NCBI GenBank assembly: GCA_030789695.1
Contig: CM061142.1
Span: 803,752,817-803,816,816, forward strand
DNA length: 64,000 nucleotides
Direction of reading: 5' to 3'
Source: Scilla litardierei
Taxonomy: Eukaryota; Streptophyta; Magnoliopsida; Asparagales; Asparagaceae
Each line of letters starts with the position of its first letter. Within the stretch, counting starts at the first letter, position 1. The notes below the pieces were generated by a model. It searched no databases and was not told the DNA's origin. It was given only the letters and a program-made list of their open reading frames with translations. This document shows positions 11,930-23,022 of this stretch, piece after piece. The position numbers were made by a program, and so were the translations under genes.

Positions 11930-13105
11930 CATCTTCTGTCGACCATTAGACGTCTGATGCTGATGGACCAAACGTCTGGCTGCTTGGGCGTTCGGCTCAT
12001 GAAAATTGTCTTGACTAAACGTCTGACGTTGAGTTGTCAGACGTATGTGGCTTGGCTTGGTAGCACGCTTGAAGTGGCAGCGGTTAGTCGTCTGATGCCT
12101 TCTTACTAGACACTTGGGGCTTGACCCAGACGCCTGGGTCGTGAGCTTCAGGCGTTTGGTGGTACAACCTATAATTTTCTTCACTCTTTGTTTTCTGGTC
12201 CATCGACTATTCAATCTGCTGGAGCTTTCTTCCTAGACGTCTGAACAATGCTTCAGATGCCTGGGAAGTAGACCCGACCACGGTTCGGTTCGAACCATGG
12301 AACCGAACCGGAACCGAACCGGTTTGGAACCGAACCGAACCGGAACCGGCCGGCCGGTTCCAAGAACCGGAACCGGAACCGGGCCAAGCCGGTTCGATTC
12401 CGGTTTGCACTTCTATGGAACCGAACCGGAACCGGCGGTTCCGGTTCCCCGGTTCCCCGGTTCGGCACCGGTTCCGGAACTGTGGAACCGGACCTAATGT
12501 TTGGTTTAAATGGCATGGCCGTCGATTATCCTTCTTTCAATCTTCCGCATCGACATAGTGACATGTGTGTGTAGCATGTAGTGGTTGATGCCTACGTGTT
12601 TCCCTCAATCTGGTGCAATTGCTGCTAACTAAATGTCCTTCTAAAGTCAATGCATACTTGAAAAATATCTCTTGATTACATTTCTAACTAGCACTTAGTT
12701 TTGGCCCACTGAAGAGGTTCCAAATTCACCCTTAAATGAGAACAAAAGGGGATGATACATGGAAAGCTCCAATATTATTCCAAAAATCAAAAATTTTGCT
12801 AAATAATTTGCTCCAAGCGACTCGGAACCGGTCCCGAACCGGAACCGGAACCTGTCTAGAACCCAAACCGGAACCGGAACCGGAACCGGCCGGGAACCGG
12901 AACCGGAACCGAACCGCCCCTAAAGCGGTTCGGTTCCGGTTCCGGGTTCGGAAGGAACCGGAACCGGCGGTTCGGAACTGGAACCGAACCGGAACCGAAC
13001 CGCGGTCAGGTCTACTGGGAAGTGTGCTCCAGATGACTGATGCTTCATGAAATTTCTTCATTCCTTTATCTGATATGACAGACCTCTAAAGGTATACCTC
13101 CAGAC
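11930..13105. repeat. CAGACGTCTG palindrome cluster (split by the MITE)
   Basis: Around ten exact or near copies of the palindrome CAGACGTCTG and its variants (AAACGTCTG, CAGACGCCTGG, CAGATGCCTG) between 11930 and 12265. More occur after the MITE near 13030 and 13093. They are spaced irregularly by 15-50 bp, upstream of the TATA box on the minus strand. Confidence 0.6.
12269..13014. mobile_element. hAT-like MITE with 8-bp target duplication
   Basis: A 746-bp element with terminal inverted repeats TAGACCYGACCRCGG..., read inward from both ends. It is flanked by the perfect 8-bp direct repeat CTGGGAAG (12261-12268 and 13015-13022). An 8-bp duplication and TAG...CTA ends point to the hAT superfamily. 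The outer about 230 bp at the left and about 190 bp at the right are dense in GGAACC, CCGGTT and GGTTCC, giving strong subterminal inverted repeats; the middle (12500-12820) is unique and non-coding. No transposase is present. Reading frames through the GGAACC tracts are repeat artefacts. Confidence 0.88.
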
Positions 13106-13962
13106 GTCTGATCTTTCATATGTGTGATCCTATGCATGGCAGACAACACTCGGTTGAACAGTGTTATGATTAAAATAAAAATTCTTCGAATGAATTTGAA
13201 CCCTTCTATTCGTTACCTAAGTCTCCAAGTAGTTTTACCTAGCTGGGTACTTAATCAACATAAGTATAAGCTTGTTTGAAATGAAAAGAGATGATAACAA
13301 TGGAATTAAATAATACAAGCAATTACAAGAGGTGAGAGAGATAAAAAGAGACACATCGCAAAACACCACAATTTTATACTGGTTCGGCATAACCATGGTC
13401 TACATCCAATAACCAATCCACTAGCGCTTAACCCGAGAGCAAACTTCCTCGACGCAATGAAGAGAACTTTGTACAAGCACCTAGCTCCACTTGCTAGGAT
13501 TTCCCAACACCCAGTTATAACCCAACTAGGAATTTTCGATTACAACGCACACTTCCCTTCACATGGAATTACAACTTCCAAGCTTTCTTCAAAGACTTTA
13601 CAAAATATGTAAAAAATGAGTACCACACAATTCCTATAACTAATATATATGAAGTGAATATTGTGACTAAAATAGAAAGCGAATTCCTTTAGATCAAATA
13701 AAAAGATTGAACTTAAACAGAAAAATTGATAAAAAGAATTACTTGAAATTGAATCTCTAAAATAATAGCACTTGAGTTTTTAGAGATCAATAATCAAGTA
13801 TAATGCCAAGAAGAATCATAAAAAGTAGTAGAGAATTTGTACAAGAAAATTAAAATCAAGGCCAAGAAGACTTTTTGAAAAGTTGAGAGATTTGAGAATT
13901 TTGAGCTATATAACTGAAATAATTTGGTATAATTTGATATCTAAAACTTCTGAAATCTTTGG

Positions 13963-13972
13963 TATTTATAGA
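13963..13972 (-). promoter_or_regulatory. LTR TATA box
   Basis: CTATAAATAC-type box on the minus strand, about 110 bp downstream of the ATAGTCGGCTAT cluster. Confidence 0.5.
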
Positions 13973-14079
13973 GGTAAAGATCAGCTTAAAATCAGCTCAA
14001 AAAATCTCCTCAAACGGCTAGTTAACTGCTAGTAAATTTGAAATCAACTTTCCTTAAAAAAAACTGAGAGTTAACCCAA

Positions 14080-14235
14080 AGAGTCGGATATTTCTCTTGA
14101 TAGTCGGCTATTTTCGAATATAGTCGGTTATTCCGAGTGATAGTTAGCTATTTCAAAAACCCGAGAGTTCTGGTAAAAATCCTAAAACAATAGTCGGCTA
14201 TCTGGTTCAGAGTAGTCAGCTATTTCTGGATACTT
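14080..14235. repeat. ATAGTCGGCTAT motif cluster
   Basis: Six copies of (AT)AGTCGGCTAT(T) and close variants in 155 bp. The arms ATAG/CTAT form an imperfect palindrome around TCGG. It lies directly upstream of the LTR TATA box on the minus strand. Confidence 0.65.
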
Positions 14236-14400
14236 GGGGTTTCTACTAGAAAATACTTTGAAAATATTTTATAAAAATTATATTAAAATATAATATAGTT
14301 AAAAAAATTTAAACCATTTTCCAAGTATTTGTGTGTGTAGAGACTATATATTGGTTTTTGACATCTAAGCTTTATAACTTACACATACAAACATTTCTAG

Positions 14401-14450
14401 CTCTTTGTTCTTTGTTCTTTGTTCTTTGTTCTTTGTTCTTTGTTCTTTGA
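14401..14450. repeat. CTTTGTT heptamer microsatellite
   Basis: About seven tandem copies of CTTTGTT inside the copia LTR. Confidence 0.9.
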
Positions 14451-14695
14451 CTTGAGCCATGTAGTCTTGATCGTGAGTCCTTCGTTGAGCCTTCATTTGC
14501 TCCATTCCTTGGCTCTAAGATAGACTTTCCAAACATGACTTCCAAGTTCTTTAATTGCGCTTTTCAATGTACTTGATCTTCATGGCAACAAAATGATTTA
14601 TCAATTCCTTTACACACTTGAAGTAAATATGCTAGTACCCATATCAATTGTGTACATCATCAAATTCCATTGAGGTGGGTCTCAATGTCCCAACA

Positions 14696-15010
14696 CTCTC
14701 CCCCTTTTTGATGATGACAACAAATGATATAAAATTTTAAAAATATAATATGACAACAAAAATAACTTACGCTCCCCTTGCAGAGATGCATGATTACTAT
14801 GGAGAAGTCACTCCCCCTGCATACAGGATGGTTAGAGATAAGAAGAAATATGCATAATTTCACATTATATTTTATACCTGTGTGAGCAATATCCTTCATA
14901 CCATGATAAATTAATACATTATTTTATATGCATTGTATCTTTCTCACCCTTTGTCACATCAAAATTGTGACATAAAAGATAATTCACGTAAGAAATATAA
15001 TTCTTGACAC
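14696..15010 (-). mobile_element. 3' UTR and PPT of the SIRE-like copia element
   Basis: Non-coding sequence next to the 3' LTR. On the minus strand it contains TTTTGATGTGACAAAGGG (complement near 14946-14963) and several GGGGGAG tracts, as in the 3' end of SIRE/Maximus-type copia elements. Nothing coding remains, and homology fades after about 15010. Confidence 0.5.
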
Positions 15011-17587
15011 CAAGTGTGGAAAAATGGCATATGGAGAGAATAATTGGATTCATAGTTTAATAAGCGATAAATAAATGCAAACATCCTGTCGTGCCCTGCT
15101 CCCCAAGATACCCGAGAAGTACGAATCCATCCCAGATATTTCCAAGAGGCGATGGTAAAGAGAGAGAAGGGAAGGAACCGCAAGCCACTGCGCACGTGCT
15201 GGGATAGTACACGTACTGCTCCAAAGATAAAGAGAACACAAAGTACAAACTCAAATCATATGTACACATATATAACCAACATTGCCCAATTTCAACATCC
15301 ATATACAATGTCTCACTCATACAACTCATATACAAGTAAGAGCACAACAAGCTACAAATGATCTAAGGTCCAAGAGTAAACCACAATCGCTCCCAACTAC
15401 CCAAGACTCCAACTACAAGCGAAACCTCCAAGGCAACCACATGCTACATGTGGGAAAGAAGGGAGGGCACGCAAAGCGTGTCCAGTAGGGATGCCTAACT
15501 CATATGACATATTATTCAACCATGAATGCAAATGACAATATGTGACATTTTATAACATAAAGGAAGTGAAACATAAAAGGAAACATAAGCTACAAGTGAG
15601 ACATCTCATGGCATAGTGTAGATAAAGGGTAAAGGAAAATATAAATGGGACATTACAACTATTACAAGTAAAAGGAATAATTACAAGTCTGTTATTTAAA
15701 TTAAGGGTCTTCATTTATTGATATTTTATTTGGAAACCTGGGCAAACGCAGGACATAAGGACCTAGACCTCACCCTAAGATGGGGTGGAAAAAGACTATT
15801 CCGCCAGTGGTACACGAGCACTGATTAACTTTAACGGGGCTTCTTGTACTCCCACGTCCCTAGCAAGAGTGAGAATATCCTCCACATCACAATGAGTATC
15901 ATATAACAGATCACTCCTTGTAAAGGCGAGCGAGAATAATCACCACAAATACCACTCCCTGCAGGTGAGTGGGAGCCAAGAATCTCCACATTCTAGTCCA
16001 GTCATTATGGCTGCCCTTACTCAATTATTCCACCAAACCCCATCTTGGAAGCTTACCCTCTTTAGAGAGGATTGAGACATTTAAGGAACATTTTATAGTT
16101 AATATTATCATACATTCTACATATTTCTTTGGAGTCATGTTGGCATGGCCCATGTTATCTTACTCTTTCTTTCACATATTACATATCTTTCTTTCATAAG
16201 CAATGGTCATGCAACATGTACTATGCCCATTGTCATATCCACATCATCTCAATGATTTATAGCTTATAGATCCAAGCCACACATTACTCCAACGTAACCA
16301 ATACATAATTTGGACAATGGCCTAAATATACATGTGGCAATTTTCATATTTCTTCAACTTGCATTCATATGGACACTTTCACAAACACGTGGTGGGCATA
16401 ATAACATGGACATTAATTCATTAGGAAATAACAAAAAGGAGCTTCCTTCCATGTAGCAACAATAATAAATAGTAATGAGAGTAAAACTAACAATAAAGAA
16501 TGACTTGAATCATACTAGTATCATGCGAAGGTGATAGCTTCGTGGCACGAATCCACAACAACCACATCGCCACAACAATTGTAATTAGAATTTGGTATAG
16601 ACTTCTAAAGGAAACCTGTAGATCAATTAGTAATGTTTCCAGACCAATAAGATTCATCATTTTAGGATATCTAGGTTAATAGTTATGGTTTGTTCCATAA
16701 AGGGTGCAAAATTTGTTCTGAAACTGAAAAAATATAGCCAAAAAGATCAGTTAATTCAATCATTTTACATTCTGTTTTTGATTGAGGTCCCAACATAAAA
16801 TTTATAGATAATTGAGTTAGGATCCTAGATGGTCTTAAATCAAGTTAGTTGGACAACGGGAGTGAGAGTTATGCTTTGTTCACTAACAAGGTGCAGAATC
16901 TGCCAGAATCCGACACTACGATACACATTAGCTATTTTAATCTAATTTCGGTCAGAATTAAATCAGTCTCTACATGAAAGTTGTAGCTAACTTGATAAGA
17001 TTTCCAGAGTGTACTAATTTGTAATTTTTGGATGACTAAAAAGAAAGTTATACGTATTCCAAAAACATCATATAACAGTGACACCAAAAACATAAGGGAT
17101 TCATAAGAAAACTTAAAGTTGAATGACATGCCATAGAGGTTGGGTTCCCTACCTTAAAGGTGATGGATTTGTAAGCATCCATGTCCCCCCTTGGCTCTAA
17201 GTATCCAAAGATCTCATCTTGCTCTTGCTCCATAATCTCCATAACTTCAAGCTCCATCACCCAAAAAGCTAGCATCTTGCATCAAGAACCCCCTCCATCT
17301 AGCTCTAACTCTACTCCCCCACTTCCTAACCACCAAGTAAGCATTCAAGAGTGAAACTAGGGTTTGCTTGACCAATAAATTGAAGGGCCAAGGCCATGGT
17401 GTGGTTCGGCCTATATGGAGAAGGATGGGGAGGAGAGAGAGAGGTGGAGAGGAAGAAAATGAAAGAACGGGAGGAGGAGAGAAGGAATGAATTTCATGTA
17501 GAACTTTCTCTCTTTTTCTCTCTTCTTGTTTGAGTCAAAGGTCAAGCTCTCTCTAGATGATGCCCTTCTATGGGAATGAAACCGTTT
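15011..17587. other. unclassified stretch, probably old LTR sequence
   Basis: 2.6 kb without convincing reading frames. The part around 16680-16900 (text about 'gtgcaaaatttgttctgaaactg' and 'gagagttatgctttgttcactaac' type sequence) resembles LTR and leader sequence of chromovirus gypsy elements read on the minus strand. At 17400-17580 there is a purine-rich then pyrimidine-rich leader-like block. I see no TSD, PBS or PPT to delimit it. Confidence 0.3.
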
Positions 17588-18577
17588 TCCATACAACCTT
17601 GATTTGACTCAATAAATTGTATGGAGAAACATGCTTTGAATATCAGTATGTTCAAGCTGCCCCTCATAGAGGCGAGTGACAGGTAGCGTACAATTATTTT
17701 GTTGGACCCAGAGCTTAAGGAAATCATTGTCCTTAAGCCTTTGCTAAGAAGGTCATTTTAATGTCAATGAGAACATAGTCTAGTCTATCAATTAGAATTT
17801 GAGTTGATATTCCATTAACCAACCATTTGGACCAGTTAACTTATTCTCTTAGGATATTATGTTTTGGATTCCATCGGTAAACATAGAACTACAGTAGTTT
17901 AGCATATGTTCAATTTTAAAGATAGATAGAATGGCTTTTATATAACTATATCCTCGCACTATATTTTCGATCATTTTAGCCATAATAATGAACGATTTAA
18001 TTAAATTAAATTAAATGGGAAAGAGATCCAACCACCATGAGTCTCACAACCTTGAGTGTGCTCAACAAATTGCTTGAATCGGCGATTGGTAGATGACTCT
18101 TCATCAATCATATCATATATGATTCGCTTATTGGTTTTTACCCATAGCCACTTATGATCATGAGTGTGCTCATACAAATCACAATGACCAGTCTAATCGG
18201 ACACTTGTTTTCGTGTCTAGCTTAACTTACGCCGGCACTCGGTGTATGGGCATGACGCGACGGGTTGGGTTAAGTCTAGACTACATCTTATGTAATGAGA
18301 AGTTGGTTTCCATAAAGTAACTATGACATAGCTTGAGTGTGCTGAACAACTATAACATAGAACCTATAGTTGCCAACCTCTAAAACAAGGAGGGTTACGG
18401 CTAACCTAGAAGAAAAATTTTAACGTAATCGACTAGATGTAATCGACAGTGTCACATAATCATAACTCGCATCCTTGCGATGCAACGGAACACAGCCAGA
18501 GATTTGGCTAGGCCAGGATCACTATCCCAAGTCGAGCTAGGGTGATCCACAACACTAGTCAAAAAACACTAGACCGA

Positions 18578-20771
18578 TGATCGGCCCCGGATATACACCC
18601 GGAGAACGATTGTAGTTTTACCGCAAGCGCACGGTAAAGTGGCGAGCGGGTATCGAACACGAGGAGGTGGTGTTGGCTCCAATCTATCCTAGGTTGGCTC
18701 GACTACGAATGTTTTATTGGTGGAGATGGCTATGATATGATGTAGTGGCAATGGTGATGGATGTCAGTGTCGGAGATAGAGAAATCGGTCAAATGTCGTT
18801 TCAAATACAATATAATAAAAGTGTCTAGGGCTAGGGAATCCCCACTACGGACCATCATACATCATTGTAAATAGTGAATCTCAATATTACTAGACTTGCA
18901 TTGAGGTGAACTAGTCGTAACTGAATATAGAACCAAGCTCACGCTCTCGCGCTATTGCCGGTCTATATCAACCTAGATTAGAGCCCAATCTCTTGCAAAC
19001 CCTAACCTAAGCCACTAGCATGAAGATCGACGTCATCGTGCAATCGCTCCTCGAGCCCACTCTCGTGCAAACTCAAGTTACGATCTAGGTTGTGATAGTT
19101 CGTATTCGTCCAATCTCTTGCAAATGAATATGGGTATAGATTTACAATTAAAAATCCTAGCTTTGGTCCAATCTCTTGCAAACCAAATCTAGAGAAACCC
19201 AATTGTAAACCTAAATCGAATATCTAGGCCTTCCCATCGATTAGAATCCAATCTCTTGCAAACCCCAATCGATGGAAGTCCCTAGCTATCCGTAATAAAT
19301 CAATCACAACCTAACCTCCTAGCAATTCTAGCAATTTGGAAATTCATTCATCACAAGTCTGAAATTAGATCCATAGGGTTCATCCCCATGCCCTAGAACA
19401 ACCAATCTACTCAAGCATAGCAATAAGGGTATAAGAATCAATAAAAACCATAGCTTGCATACAAAAAGATATCAAATCAAAGATTCAAAGAATAAGAACA
19501 AAGATACTTAGCTTTGATGAAGAATCCCAATCCAAATACAAGCTTTTTGATCCAAGAGGGGGCCTATGGCATGGCCTAACTTCTAAAATAATCAATAAGA
19601 AAACATCTTGGAACCCCCCTCAATGACGGCTACAAACCCTCTTAAATAGCCCCCAAAAAACCCTAGCAAAACTGCCTAAAAAGCCCCTGAAATTCGGGCC
19701 CAAAACTGAATCTGCGCGTGCCCAGAAATCTGCGCCAGTTATGACTCGGCCGAGTGGAAATCTCACTCGGTCGAGTGGAAATCTCACCCGGTCGAGTGGA
19801 CAGCTCACTCGGTCGAGTGGAAATCTCACTCGGTCGAGTGAATTTCCACTCGACCGAGTGAGATTTCCTGCAGAAACTCCAGAAAACAGCACTCTGTCAA
19901 AAACTGTCAAAAACTGGTCACTCGGCCGAGTGGAAATGTCATTCGGCCGAGTGACACTGACATGCAAATTCCAGCACTGCAGCATCGACTTGCAGAAATT
20001 CCCCAGATTTCATCCGATCTCCGATTTGCGCGTTCTTAGCGGCGTTGGAATCGTCATGAAGTCTACTATCCATAAAAAATATGAGAAAAATAATTTACCC
20101 ACTGGAATGATAGCAGATTTCAAAAGAGTTGGAGGATGTCTGAAAATCTGGGCGCTTCGTGTCCTCTGCATCACTCGGCCGAGTGGCAAATGTCACTCGG
20201 CCGAGTGGCAAATGTCACTCGACCGAGGGGATTTTGGAACTCGGCCGAGTCGGAGCTCGTAGTCGACTGACGGATTACAGAGAGTTGGACATTTTGGCTC
20301 GCCGTCGTCTGGGTGCCACTCGGGCGGACGGAGTCTCCGAACTCGGCCGAGTGGGCATGCGATGCTCGGCTGAGTGCACGCTGATACATCTCTGTTGCGT
20401 GTCCGATCTGGCCGGCCGAGCGGGGTCTCAATGCTCGGCCGAGTGACTCCTTCACTCGGCCGAGTGGCATGCTGAAAATGCCCAATCTCCATCTTTTCGC
20501 TTCCTCGTCGCTCCTACGACGTTCTTTCTTCTTCCACTCGTCTTTCATTGCAGAATAACCCTCAAAAGGGCCATGGTTGACACTCCGGAGTGGGTGCAAA
20601 TCTTTTAAGCTCATTTTTGCTCCCGATTGCTCCATATTTCCTGAAATCCGACAAAAATAAGAAATAGTGAAAAGCATCGCAATATTGTCGAATAATCTTG
20701 AAAATCGCAATATGAGCAATCGAAATGGCGTGAAAACATGCGGAAAAAAGGTGTAAAATATGGAGTGATCA
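18578..20771 (-). mobile_element. solo LTR, Athila/Tat-like gypsy family A
   Basis: 2194 bp with perfect TGATC...GATCA ends, flanked by the 5-bp duplication ACCGA (18573-18577, 20772-20776). It splits the family E interior cleanly. It is the reverse complement of the family A LTR at 32987-34704, with shared start, U5 and motif regions. No internal sequence is present, so it is a solo LTR left by LTR-LTR recombination. A TATA-like box CTATTTAAG lies at 19641-19649 (minus). Confidence 0.88.
19741..20470. repeat. CACTCGGCCGAGTG palindrome array
   Basis: About 17 copies of the 14-bp palindrome CACTCGGCCGAGTG and one- or two-base variants (GGTCGAG, GACCGAG), separated by 6-60 bp. They sit upstream of the LTR TATA-like box on the minus strand. 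A shorter cluster is present in the other family A LTR. Confidence 0.85.
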
Positions 20772-21505
20772 ACCGAATCATGGTCCATTGAAGGAAACTA
20801 ATTATTCATATGTGTGCCATTGATTAGAATTGGCTTCATTACATATCAACTAGTTGAATCCTAAAAATTCGAAATTATTAGGATTGATTAATAAATTTTA
20901 TTAATGTCCTTATCAACTATAAGGATTATTATGGTGTTATCTTAATTATGTATTAGGCATTTAAAATTCAAGTTGCAACAATTTAAATCATAGCCTTTTG
21001 TTCAAAATTATTACTAGAACATTTAAAATAATAATTTGGAGAGGGCTACCCTAAACAGGAATTTAATTTGTTGCTACAATTTTTAAATCATAGCATGTCC
21101 TAAAAAATTATCTTATAATTTTTCTGAAAGGTTTTTAATGGATATCCTAATAGTCTTTCTTGAATTATCACATAATTAATAAGAACTAATATAACCATTA
21201 AAAATAACAACTAAACGATTTAGCAAGATAACAAAGCAATTAAAATTTATCTCATAAATTTTTTTGCTAAACATGCAACCTAAAATTTATCGTATAAGTT
21301 TAAGTTACATCAAAAATTATCACATAATATTAAAAAAATAAAATTAAATCTAATTTTCAAAAACAATTTTCGAAAATAAAAACATTGCTTTAAAAATACA
21401 TTTTTAAAGTTTAAATAAAACATCCATCTCATGGAGAAACATGAGGTATCACATACATTTCATAATTGCAAATCATAGCTCATGTAGATATGGCTTCGAT
21501 ACCAC

Positions 21506-22921
21506 TGTACGGTTCTTAGGGTTCTTAGGGCCATAAAATCGACGTCTGGCCTAAGTCGGTCGAATGACGAAAAGAAAATTAGCAGCGAAAAAACAGACTT
21601 AAAACAATTTTAAATCAAAGCCATAAAGATTAACAACCCTAGCTAAGATCTCTACTGTCCTGGGGTTGGGTCCGACCAACCCCTAAGGATAGATCTATCT
21701 AACGTTTGTAATTTATAAACGCATATTTAATTTAAACCACATGCTTTTCACTTCGTTTCCACAGAATACGAAGAGTCATTTTCAGCAACATTTCTTTGGC
21801 CCTGCGCCGCTTCTCCCAAGCTGAACCGCATCCCAAGCCGCTCCTCGTCCCGAGTCGAACCGCTTTCTGAACCGCACCGAGTCCCGAGACGAGCAACACC
21901 CTTGTCACTGAGCCTACTACATGTCGAAGAAGATTTCACCTTGAATAGATCCCCCGTCAAGACTTCGGTCCGATCCGAGCTCCTTCGTAGCTTTGCTAGA
22001 GCCCGAACAGGAGCAAGGAAGAAATTTAAGGAGAAAGAGTATATTTAATTTAAGCTCAGATCCGGGCTTGCTCAAGTTTAATGGAACTACTCAGATCTGG
22101 AGTTGGAACGAGTTTCAAGGAGAGGAGCAGGCCCCTATTTATATAGGCGGTTGACCCCTCCCCTTCACTCCATATTCGGTGTGGGAGTAAAAGTTTTGGA
22201 GGAAAAAATTAATTAAAGTTTGCCTTTCACAAAGGCCAAACTTTAGCGAATTTTTTCTCCCTCACCGTTGAGTTTCGCAAGTGATACAACCTATCAAATT
22301 GAAGAGGGTTGAATGGTGAACGCGTAAGAAAAAACGACACATCATTTGGAGTTCGTTTGACCCTTCAAACAACGCTCCAAAGTTAGCCAAAAAATTGTTT
22401 TTGCAAAAAATACAGCCGTCACAAAACAGAGAAGCCATGCTTCACAACCCTAGGTATGGGGCCCACTACGTGGGCCCCACGCGTCAGAGCGTAGCCAGCC
22501 TGGCGCGTGCACAACACGCACCCCACGGGCGCATGCTGAGCACGCGCCATCGCTAGCATCACGCAGGTGCGTGTGCACTTGCATGCGGGCGGTGCCCCGC
22601 CCGCTTCAGGTGGGCACGGGCGTGCGCCCGCCCATATCACGGGCGCATGTGCGGTCGGGCGCCTGCTCAGCGGGCCCGACCCGTGTTTTGGCTGTTTTTG
22701 AGCGTTTGGAGTCTGTTTTGACGCGGTTTGAACCTGCGCTTAGACCGGGACGATCTCGTCATCTAGGTAACCATTTCCATGTGTTTTATTATATTAAATA
22801 TGCATATAAACAATTTACGACACATTTAATTCTCTTTGCATCATATGCAAAATTCTCATATCTATTATAGAAAATCAGTTGCATCAAATACAAATGAACT
22901 GAGGGCATACATCCCCCAACA
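21506..22921 (-). mobile_element. 5' LTR of second family E element
   Basis: 1416 bp, from TGTACGGTTC to CATCCCCCAACA, beside the PBS. It is shorter than the 2615-bp LTR of the first copy and clearly diverged from it. The TATA box CCTATATAAATAG is at 22135-22147 (minus). A GC-rich inverted-repeat cassette lies at 22440-22690. Confidence 0.8.
22440..22690. repeat. GC-rich inverted-repeat cassette of second family E LTR
   Basis: Contains the 8-bp stem GCGGGCGG/CCGCCCGC (22585-22604, loop TGCC), GGGCCC-ACTACGT-GGGCCC near 22459, and several GCGCGTGC/GCACGCG pairs. It lies about 300 bp upstream of the TATA box, the place that holds GCCTGGGC hairpins in the first element. Confidence 0.65.
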
Positions 22922-23022
22922 ATGTTATGGCAGTCTGATCACCCTTCTTGCCCCTATTTTCGACAGCCAGTTGCCCATTAGGCTTATCCTTGCTACGTGA
23001 CATACATCTCTTACCGATCATG
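22922..23022. other. flank between family E LTR and gag-only copia
   Basis: 101 bp that continues at 30111 once the 7-kb copia and its CATG duplication are removed. It therefore probably belongs with the gypsy-like sequence at 30111-32986. No gene is seen. Confidence 0.4.

Larger units (their letters stand above)
10824..13160 (-). mobile_element. 5' LTR of Tat-like gypsy element, carrying a MITE
   Basis: Bounded on the left by the PBS and on the right by a CA end at 13160, where the minus strand starts TGTTCAACC. The plus-strand phrase for 'caggtatcgtatccatagggac' type sequence near 10891 is characteristic of the U5 side of such LTRs. A TATA box lies at 11830-11841 (minus). A cluster of AGACGTCTG motifs lies upstream of it. 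A 746-bp MITE plus its 8-bp duplication is inserted at 12269. Without the MITE the LTR is about 1.6 kb. No TSD could be tested because the other end is missing. Confidence 0.55.
13162..14695 (-). mobile_element. 3' LTR of SIRE-like copia element
   Basis: The minus strand starts TGTTGGGACATTGAG at 14695. It is preceded on that strand by the purine tract AAAAAGGGGGAGAG (14696-14709), a copia PPT, so this is a 3' LTR. The plus-strand left end TGTTATG at 13162 is the best TG boundary but is less certain. The LTR includes the phrase for 'actggttcggcataacc', often seen in SIRE-type LTRs, a TATA box (13963-13972) and a cluster of AGTCGGCTAT motifs (14080-14235). Confidence 0.7.
17588..22921 (-). mobile_element. 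second family E element, 3'-truncated, interrupted by a solo LTR
   Basis: From 17588 the sequence matches 3533 onward of the first family E interior. The match runs to 18577, stops at a nested solo LTR, and resumes at 20777 (equivalent to about 4606). It then reaches a PBS (21492-21504, minus TGGTATCGAAGCC, two changes from the first element) and a 5' LTR (21506-22921). The 3' LTR and about 1.9 kb of the 3' interior are missing at the left break, 17588. Again no coding sequence. Confidence 0.8.

Noticed and set aside
12253..13061. Pro/Arg/Gly-rich frames on both strands at the GGAACC tracts
   Set aside because: They follow the hexamer periodicity of the MITE subterminal repeats, are mirrored on both strands and have no domain.
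19741..20470. Regular short repeats as a CRISPR array
   Set aside because: The motif is a 14-bp palindrome with irregular spacing in a eukaryotic LTR, with no cas genes.
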